Source: Candidatus Brachybacter algidus (lineage in GTDB: Bacteria > Bacteroidota > Bacteroidia > Chitinophagales > Saprospiraceae). Taken from it: DNA of 64,000 bases. A model generated the notes under the pieces. The model made no database searches, was not told where the DNA came from, and worked only from the letters and a program-made list of their open reading frames with translations. Position numbers and translations under genes: made by a program. Shown piece after piece: positions 54,548-61,459 of this stretch. Within the stretch, counting starts at the first letter, position 1. Every line of letters starts with the position of its first letter. The stretch is taken from positions 558,001-622,000 of the forward strand of contig JADJSK010000002.1 of NCBI GenBank assembly GCA_016711705.1. The letters run 5' to 3'.

Positions 54548-54586
54548 AAATAAAAGTTAGGTGTATCTAACATTTATTTATATTTG
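54548..54586 (+). promoter_or_regulatory. MntR/DtxR-like operator over the Nramp promoter
   Basis: AAATAAAAGTTAG and CTAACATTTATTT (54548-54560 and 54567-54579) form a 13-bp inverted repeat with one mismatch around GTGTAT; its core TTAGGTGTATCTAA resembles DtxR/MntR boxes. TATATTTG at 54579-54586 fits the -7 consensus TAnnTTTG, so the palindrome covers the -33/-7 spacer. It lies 64 bp upstream of the Nramp ATG. No clear -33 TTG is visible. It could also act as a weak terminator for the TPR gene. No DtxR-family gene is in the window. Confidence 0.6.
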
Positions 54587-54649
54587 TCTTTGTAAAATAG
54601 TCAGGCTGTTGCTTGAACAGGATATTTTTGCTAAGCTGAATTAAAAACA

Positions 54650-56530
54650 ATGAATAAAGGCGATGATCGATCCTTATCGGAAATCAATTCCTCTATTGAG
54701 GTGGTAACTAAAAAGGGTTTTTGGAAAAAGTTGTTTTCTTTTATGGGTCCAGCATATTTGGTCAGTGTTGGATATATGGACCCGGGAAATTGGGCTACTG
54801 ATCTTGCAGGTGGAAGCCAATTTGGTTATAAATTAATTTGGGTGCTTTTGATGTCAAATCTGATGGCCTTACTACTTCAAAGCCTCAGTGCCAGACTTGG
54901 CTTAGTCCAAAAGTTAGACCTTGCCCAAGCTTCTCGCGCTAATTATCCCAGATTCGTAAATTTTTGCCTTTGGATACTTGCTGAAATCGCTATTGCTGCT
55001 ACAGATCTCGCTGAAGTACTTGGTATGGCTATAGGTTTGCAGTTACTGTTTGGCATACCTTTGTTATGGGGTGTGAGTTTGACAGTGGCAGATACCTTCC
55101 TTTTTTTGTTATTACAAAATTATGGTGTGCGAAAGATGGAAGCATTCATCATCTGTCTCATTGCTATTATAGGAGGATCTTTTTTAGTTGAAATGATACT
55201 CGCCAAACCAGACATGAGTGAGTTGGCAGCCGGATTTATTCCTTCTATACCAAATAGTACTGCACTTTATATTGCAATAGGTATTATAGGTGCTACTATC
55301 ATGCCTCACAATTTATATTTGCACTCAGCATTGGTGCAAACCCGGCGTTTCGATTCAGATGAAAAAAGCGTAAAAAGTGCCATAAAATTTAATATTATCG
55401 ATTCGGCAATTGCGTTGAACCTTGCGTTTTTTGTCAATGCTGCAATTTTGGTATTAGCTGCATCGACCTTTTTTAATAATGGAATGTTTGAAGTCGCGGA
55501 GATTCAAGATGCACACAAGTTTTTAGAACCCTTATTAGGGAGTAAATGGGCGCCTATATTATTTGCTGTAGCATTGATAGCGGCTGGGCAAAGTAGCACT
55601 ATTACTGGCACTCTAGCTGGGCAGATTGTGATGGAAGGATATCTTAATCTACGCATACAACCATGGCTAAGACGACTCATCACCCGTTTGATAGCCATCA
55701 TTCCTGCATTACTGGTTATATTGATCTCAGGTGAATCCAAGACTGGAGAATTGCTGATTTTTAGTCAGGTCATTCTTAGTCTGCAGCTAGGTTTTGCAAT
55801 CATACCTTTAATTCATTTCGTATCCAATAGGGAGAAAATGGGTGTATTTGCTATTGGTAAATTAACAAAATTTACGGCGTGGCTCATTGCTTTAATTATC
55901 GTATCTCTGAATGTTAATTTGGTATTTAATGAATTGTTAGGTTGGCTTGAAAGTGCAGGAGACGAAGCTTATGTGCTATGGCTGACAGTCGTCCCGGTAA
56001 TGATCGCAGCAGTCTTCCTTTTATTATATCTAGTATTTAATCCGCTTTTCAGAAAACATAAAAAAGAAAAATTAATTTCTCCTCACGGCCTTTTACAGCC
56101 TCTGGTTATTAATACGGATATAAAATTTAGACGTATTGCAATCGCCCTGGATTTTTCAGATACAGATGCAAAGGCTGTTAATGGAGCACTCGCACAAGGT
56201 GGAAAAAATTCTAAATACGTACTCATACATATTGTGGAATCAGTCAGTGCATATATTATGGGTGGCGAGACAAGTGATCATGAATCCTCTTCAGATCTTA
56301 AGTATCTTGAGGACTATACAGCTCAATTAAATGCCTTAGGCTATGATGTTGGATACAAATTGGAGTTTGGAAGTCCCAAGAAAAAGATACCACAAATTGT
56401 GAAGGATTTTGATGCCGATCTACTTGTGATGGCAGCACATGGACATCAGTGGTTTAAAGACATACTCTTTGGGACTACAGTGGATAGTGTGCGACATAAG
56501 ATCGATATACAAATGTTGGTAGTGAAATGA
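54650..56530 (+). CDS. Nramp divalent-metal transporter fused to a universal stress protein domain
   Basis: 626 residues. Nramp part (about 25-465) with 11 membrane helices; metal-binding DPGN at 44-47 and A-T-I-M-PHN at 215-221 (Met 218 favours Mn2+/Fe2+ over hard metals such as Mg2+). UspA domain at 493-626: FRRIAIALDFSDTDAKAV, then ADLLVMAAHGHQWFKDILFG with a TTVDSVRH end. The G-H-x-W-F-K-D-x2-FGTT stretch is close to the ATP-binding G-2x-G-9x-G(S/T) pattern of Usp proteins, but the first Gly is followed by HQWF. A covalent Usp domain suggests that uptake is controlled by nucleotide or stress state. The domain architecture is known in Bacteroidota. Confidence 0.93.
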   Translation: MNKGDDRSLSEINSSIEVVTKKGFWKKLFSFMGPAYLVSVGYMDPGNWATDLAGGSQFGYKLIWVLLMSNLMALLLQSLSARLGLVQKLDLAQASRANYPRFVNFCLWILAEIAIAATDLAEVLGMAIGLQLLFGIPLLWGVSLTVADTFLFLLLQNYGVRKMEAFIICLIAIIGGSFLVEMILAKPDMSELAAGFIPSIPNSTALYIAIGIIGATIMPHNLYLHSALVQTRRFDSDEKSVKSAIKFNIIDSAIALNLAFFVNAAILVLAASTFFNNGMFEVAEIQDAHKFLEPLLGSKWAPILFAVALIAAGQSSTITGTLAGQIVMEGYLNLRIQPWLRRLITRLIAIIPALLVILISGESKTGELLIFSQVILSLQLGFAIIPLIHFVSNREKMGVFAIGKLTKFTAWLIALIIVSLNVNLVFNELLGWLESAGDEAYVLWLTVVPVMIAAVFLLLYLVFNPLFRKHKKEKLISPHGLLQPLVINTDIKFRRIAIALDFSDTDAKAVNGALAQGGKNSKYVLIHIVESVSAYIMGGETSDHESSSDLKYLEDYTAQLNALGYDVGYKLEFGSPKKKIPQIVKDFDADLLVMAAHGHQWFKDILFGTTVDSVRHKIDIQMLVVK

Positions 56531-56755
56531 GACGACTTTCTCTATTTATTTTTTGAAAACATCGACTTATTCGCAACAATTTGTTAATTAAATTGTAATA
56601 TTCAAATTGCATTAATATTAAACAATTGTTTGTTTTTTGTGATTATTTCATATAATACATCAACTTTCTTCGCTTTGCTTAATTATTTTGTAATATTGAA
56701 TATCTCACTATTACCTATTTTGTTAATTTTTTTATTAAATAAATAACCACTTTAT

Positions 56756-58054
56756 ATGAATAAAGCTAGCTTCATTAAAGACTTATTGGCAGGACTTACT
56801 GTTAGTTTTGCAGCCTTGTCTTTAGGTGCTGCTTTTGGAGCAATGTCAGGCAGAGGAGCCTTCGCCGGTATGATCGGAGCGGCAGTAATCCCTATTATTA
56901 CTTCTTTATTTGGTGGTACAAGACTTCAAGCTTCCGGTCCAACTGCACCAATGACTGCTGTAACGGCACTGATAGTTGCACATGCTTACGATGTATTTCC
57001 GGAAAAGATATTTGCAGAGCAATTTATTACATTGATATTTATATTATTTGGTGTCACAATTATACTTGCCGGTGTATTCAGAGCAGGAAGATTAATTCAA
57101 CTCGTTCCGAATACCGTTGTTTTAGGTTTCATGAATGGGATTGCTGTGCTAATTTGGTATGATCAGATTGCAAAACTATTTGGTATACTTGGCAAAAAGA
57201 TGATTGAAGGCAGTCTCTGGCTTAACTTAACCATTGCTTTAGCCACCATTTGCTTAATATTTTTAATTCCTTACCTCATTAAGAAATCAGGGATCAAAGC
57301 GCAATACCACTCCTTTTTTTCGGGACTTTTATTTGCTATATTGATCATGACCATACTTGCCAATCTGATGGGATTAGATGTCCAGAAAGTTGAATTAGGT
57401 AATACCATAGAATCATTTAGCGAATACTTTGCCATTATTTCAAGTTATTTTCCCTCTTCACAGATAGTTACACAGCAGAATTTAATTCTGGCTTTACCTT
57501 ATGCCCTTGAGTTAACGATGCTATGTTATCTCGACAGCTTGCTTACAGCATTGGTAGTCGACAAGATGACAGGAGAGAAGACTAATCAAAACAAAGAATT
57601 GATGGCTCAGGGTCTGGCCAATGGAATCAGCGGAATTCTACAGGGTATACCTGGTGCACAAGCCACCATTCGTTCAGTGCTGCTCATCAAAGAGAATGCG
57701 CAGACAAGATTGGCTGGTATCATGCTTGGTATATTTGTTCTGATCAGTTTGGTGTTCTTTAAAGATTTCATTACTCTAATTCCAGCAGCTGTATTCGCCG
57801 GAGTGCTTGTGAAAGCAGGTTGGGATGTTTGTGACAGAGATTATGTTGAGGCTTATTTTAAGAATAATTGGATAAAATCAATTAACAGAAATTTTCAGGT
57901 TTTAATAATTGTATACACAACAATCATAACTGTTGTAGTTGACCTGAATGTCGCAGTGATCACTGGTACCATACTTTATTATATAGGAGTAAAACTTTTC
58001 AAGAAATACGACTTAAAAGATGTGGAAGATCAATATGAAGAAAACATAGATTAA
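56756..58054 (+). CDS. SulP-family anion transporter without STAS domain
   Basis: 432 residues with 10-12 membrane helices. Family hallmarks: GLTVSFAALSLGAAFGAMSG, GMIGAAVIPIITSLFGGTRL, QASGPTAPMTAVTALIVAHA (helix 3 with the substrate-binding GPTAPM) and LDSLLTALVVDKMTGEKTNQ, NKELMAQGLANGISGILQGI. The C-terminal STAS domain is missing; the protein ends 15 bp before the carbonic anhydrase gene. Bicarbonate is the likeliest substrate given that neighbour; sulfate cannot be excluded. Confidence 0.92.
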   Translation: MNKASFIKDLLAGLTVSFAALSLGAAFGAMSGRGAFAGMIGAAVIPIITSLFGGTRLQASGPTAPMTAVTALIVAHAYDVFPEKIFAEQFITLIFILFGVTIILAGVFRAGRLIQLVPNTVVLGFMNGIAVLIWYDQIAKLFGILGKKMIEGSLWLNLTIALATICLIFLIPYLIKKSGIKAQYHSFFSGLLFAILIMTILANLMGLDVQKVELGNTIESFSEYFAIISSYFPSSQIVTQQNLILALPYALELTMLCYLDSLLTALVVDKMTGEKTNQNKELMAQGLANGISGILQGIPGAQATIRSVLLIKENAQTRLAGIMLGIFVLISLVFFKDFITLIPAAVFAGVLVKAGWDVCDRDYVEAYFKNNWIKSINRNFQVLIIVYTTIITVVVDLNVAVITGTILYYIGVKLFKKYDLKDVEDQYEENID

Positions 58055-58069
58055 TATATATAAAACATT

Positions 58070-58711
58070 ATGATAGAAAAATTAAAGGCAGGCAATGAGG
58101 CCTGGATAGAAAAAATTAATGCAGAAGATCCAACTTTTTTTTCCAAAATGGCTGTTGGGCAATCACCTGAAATCTTGTGGATAGGTTGTTCGGATAGCCG
58201 AGCTCCTGCGAATGAAATCACTGGTACACAGGCGGGCGAAATATTTGTACATAGAAATATTGCCAACATGGTAGTCCATTCAGATATGAATTTACTAAGT
58301 GTGCTCGATTATGCAGTGAATGCACTATTGGTTAAACACGTTATTGTATGTGGGCATTACGAATGTGGGGGAGTCAAAGCAGCTATGGGTGGACGTCAGC
58401 ATGGACTGGTAGACAATTGGATCCGACATATTAAGGATGTCTACAGATTGTATGAAGATGAACTCGAAGCTATTGAGGACAAACAGGAAAGGTTTGACAA
58501 GTTTGTAGAATTTAACGTTTATGAACAAGTATTTGATCTATCTAAGACTTCAATTATTCAAAATGCATGGGAGGAAAGAAAAAGCCCTACTATACACGGC
58601 TGGGTATTCGATGTCAGAACAGGCAAGATAAAAGATCTTGGAATATCCTTCGACAGCAATACAGAAATCCCGAAGTTATACAAGATTGACAGCGAAACTG
58701 TATTATTCTAA
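58070..58711 (+). CDS. can: Beta-class carbonic anhydrase
   Basis: 213 residues. Zinc ligands C40, H96 and C99 with the D42-R44 dyad in C-S-D-S-R and H-x2-C in VCGHYECGG. Length and the HRNIANMV, LLSVLDYAVN and GWVFDVRTGKIKDLGI motifs match the E. coli Can type. Converts CO2 and bicarbonate in the cytoplasm. Starts 15 bp behind the SulP gene: a transporter-anhydrase pair in one operon. Its last codons overlap the end of the opposite-strand adenine deaminase gene by 9 bp. Confidence 0.96.
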   Translation: MIEKLKAGNEAWIEKINAEDPTFFSKMAVGQSPEILWIGCSDSRAPANEITGTQAGEIFVHRNIANMVVHSDMNLLSVLDYAVNALLVKHVIVCGHYECGGVKAAMGGRQHGLVDNWIRHIKDVYRLYEDELEAIEDKQERFDKFVEFNVYEQVFDLSKTSIIQNAWEERKSPTIHGWVFDVRTGKIKDLGISFDSNTEIPKLYKIDSETVLF

Positions 58712-60304
58712 TCTCATAAATTGAAATTTGTCACCATCAAACAAGCCCTTGTCACTTAGTTTTAAACTTGGGATGACAAGTAATGCCATGAATGATAGAC
58801 TCATGTAAGGTGCACGAAGAGTCGAACCCATAATAACTTTACAATATTGGTCAAGATCTGTATATTTATTAGTCACTTCCCATGCATCTTGGTCACTCAT
58901 CAATCCTGCAACAGCTAATGGCAATGTTTTAATTTCATTGCCATTAGCAGCAGAGAGTGCTCCTTTATGATGTATTACTTCATTGATAGCATTTAGAATG
59001 TCCATATCATTTGTGCCGGTAGCAATAATATTATGGCTGTCATGTGCTACAGAGGATGCCATAGCCCCTCGTTTTAATCCAAAATTTTTAATAAAGCTTA
59101 TCGCTGGTTTTGTTTGATTGTAACGATTGACCACCACTAATTTCAATATGTCATTTTCAACATTGCAGTGTTTGCCTTCTATGATTAATTTATTAGTAAT
59201 TAATTGCCCATCCAGACATTCTATTACATTTTCGCTTTCATTAATAATATATTTAATGGATTCCAGATCTATAGGATCAATATTAAATTGATTAATATCA
59301 TCGATGGCGATTCTCGGGATCAAGGATTGACCCTCATTTGCAACTAAATGTCCTTTAATATATGTGGCAATCGTTTTAAATTCTTGAAGGTCCGATGTAA
59401 TAATAAAATCCGCCGGATCCCCCACTTGTAAGGTACCGACAGGAAGACCATAATGAAGGATAGGGTTAATACAAGCTACTTTAAGCACATCAAAAATATC
59501 ATGACCCTTTTTCAGGGCTCTTGTGACGAGTTGGTTAATGTGTCCTGAAATGAGACTGTCAGGGTGCTTATCATCGCTACAAAACATGAGCATATTTGAA
59601 TGATCTTTCATTAGTGGAATCAATGCATCAAAATTTCTTGCGGCACTTCCTTCCCGAATAATGACCTTCATTCCTAAGGCTATTTTACCCAATGCTTCCT
59701 CATAAGTAAAGCACTCATGATCTGTGGAGGGGCCGGCCTCAAAATACCTCCTTGCATCATCTCCCATCAATCCTGGGGCATGACCATCAATAGGTTTGTT
59801 GTATTTTTTAGCGATTTGTAATTTAGCAAGTACACTTGGATCATTGAACAAAACTCCCGGAAAATTCATCATTTCTGCAAGGTACCAAATGTCATCATTT
59901 TGCATTAATACTTCTACTTCCTGGGATTCAATGGTTGCTCCTGCAGTCTCATATATAGTAGCAGGAACACAACTTGGAGCTCCAAAGAAGAAATGGAAAG
60001 GAACCTTTTTGCTGTTATCAATCATATATTCCACTCCTTTAACTCCACACACATTTGCTATTTCGTGAGGGTCGCTCACAGTTGCAACGGTGCCATGTAA
60101 TACTGCCATACGTGCAAATTCTGAAGGAACTAATAGAGAGCTTTCTATATGGATATGTGCATCTATGAAGCCAGGAAGAATGTATGACTCCAAATCTTCT
60201 GAAAGTCTTTCAATCGAAGCGATTATTCCATTCTCTATAGTAATGCTGGCCGGATATATCGTTTTCTGATGTAAGTCTACAAGATTCGCTTTTATATTCA
60301 TCAT
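58703..60304 (-). CDS. ade: Adenine deaminase (AdeC type)
   Basis: 533 residues, amidohydrolase superfamily. Metal site begins with H50-x-H52 in GFIDAHIHIESS, the AdeC hallmark, followed by DPHEIANVCGVKG, NKPIDGHAPGLMG, CFTYEEALGKIALGM and MLMFCSDDKHPDSLISGHIN. The C-terminal half has SSVAHDSHNIIATGTNDMDI, also typical. Converts adenine to hypoxanthine plus ammonia with Fe or Mn. Of the two Met codons at the start the second may be used. Convergent with can. Confidence 0.95.
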   Translation of the reverse strand: MMNIKANLVDLHQKTIYPASITIENGIIASIERLSEDLESYILPGFIDAHIHIESSLLVPSEFARMAVLHGTVATVSDPHEIANVCGVKGVEYMIDNSKKVPFHFFFGAPSCVPATIYETAGATIESQEVEVLMQNDDIWYLAEMMNFPGVLFNDPSVLAKLQIAKKYNKPIDGHAPGLMGDDARRYFEAGPSTDHECFTYEEALGKIALGMKVIIREGSAARNFDALIPLMKDHSNMLMFCSDDKHPDSLISGHINQLVTRALKKGHDIFDVLKVACINPILHYGLPVGTLQVGDPADFIITSDLQEFKTIATYIKGHLVANEGQSLIPRIAIDDINQFNIDPIDLESIKYIINESENVIECLDGQLITNKLIIEGKHCNVENDILKLVVVNRYNQTKPAISFIKNFGLKRGAMASSVAHDSHNIIATGTNDMDILNAINEVIHHKGALSAANGNEIKTLPLAVAGLMSDQDAWEVTNKYTDLDQYCKVIMGSTLRAPYMSLSFMALLVIPSLKLSDKGLFDGDKFQFMRLE

Positions 60305-60926
60305 GTGTTTAAGTTTGAACTAATAGTATTGACATGCCGATAAATATATTGACCTATTGGAAAGGTATTTTCACGGCTTCGTCCTCGATTCTCATATTAA
60401 TATTTATAATGTTATTAAGTTTGAGAAAATTAAATCCACAGTTTTCTTCGTCAAATATTTTATAAAAATGGCAAATAAAATATCTAATATCCTTAAATAT
60501 ATTTTAGCAAATTCTATTTTGATTCTGAAATATTTCCTTTTTGACTATAAATCTAATTCAGGAAATGATAATATTCTATTATCTACCAAATACAATTTCT
60601 ATTTAATGCAGTTAAACTTAATATGATTCATGCTAATTCCTACTAAAAATAAAATTTATTATTTGAAATTGTGATCAAAAGAAGTATAGATCGGATATTT
60701 GATTTTATTTAATGTAAAATACATTAGGTTTATTTTTGAAGATGAGTTTTAAGAATTTTGTCTTGTTTCTGACATTAAAAATATAAAAACAGCAATAAAA
60801 CATATATATAGAAAATTGTACATGTGTTATCGTTTTAATGGATTTTAGAGAGTTATCAATGTTACCAAATAATTTTTATTAAAAATTTAATATCTTTACC
60901 TCTTTATCGCACTTAACTATACCCTC
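60305..60926. other. AT-rich intergenic region
   Basis: 622 bases between two divergent starts. A frame at 60357-60626 exists but has the composition of translated AT-rich noncoding DNA. TAATATCTTTACC near 60888-60900 is one base off TAnnTTTG and may be the promoter of the next gene pair. Nothing else recognised. Confidence 0.5.
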
Positions 60927-61427
60927 ATGAAAAAGCTAAACCTAATATTGGGATTATTTTTTGTTTTTACTGCTTTATATTCTCAAGAGATCTCAAACCA
61001 ACTAGTTAGTCCAGGCGGGCAAACTTCAAAAACAAGTCTTATTAATTTTGACTGGTCATTAGGCCAAATTGCTTCAACGACAATCAATACCTCCGGGGGA
61101 TTAATTACTCAAGGTTTTCAACAACCAACAATCACAAAAAAAGGAGCAACACGCCCTGTCTCTGTTGCTTCTTCAACTATCATTGATGCTTGGCCAAATC
61201 CTACCAATTCTCAATTATTTTTAGATATCCAAACGAAAAATAATGATAAATTGAATTTTGAGCTTATGAATAATCAGGGAATTAAACAGCTTGATTATAC
61301 TCAGGAAAGTTCTGAAAGCCGCATCGCACTAAATTTAGAAAAATTACTTCCTGGTCTTTATATTTTGTTGATACACAACTCCTCAGGTGAATTAATTGAT
61401 TTAAAGAAGATCATCCGTTCTAATTAA
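60927..61427 (+). CDS. Small T9SS-exported protein
   Basis: 166 residues. Signal peptide 1-19 (LNLILGLFFVFTALYS-Q). A short beta domain (NQLVSPGGQTSKTSLINFDW, SLGQIASTTINTSGGLITQG, FQQPT) is followed by a T9SS sorting tail (IDAWPNPTNSQLFLDIQT ... LPGLYILLIHNSSGELI). The SPGG...W-x-GQ...T-GFQQP motif is common in Bacteroidota proteins found next to tail-fibre-like genes. 32 bp gap to the next gene in the same direction, so a bicistronic operon. Confidence 0.85.
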   Translation: MKKLNLILGLFFVFTALYSQEISNQLVSPGGQTSKTSLINFDWSLGQIASTTINTSGGLITQGFQQPTITKKGATRPVSVASSTIIDAWPNPTNSQLFLDIQTKNNDKLNFELMNNQGIKQLDYTQESSESRIALNLEKLLPGLYILLIHNSSGELIDLKKIIRSN

Positions 61428-61459
61428 GCTTAATTTTTATAAATATTAAACACTTACTA

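Noticed and set aside
60357..60626. 89-codon frame upstream of the small T9SS gene
   Set aside because: Composition is that of translated AT-rich noncoding DNA (many I, N, K, F, Y), with no motif, and it would fill the promoter region of two divergent transcripts.
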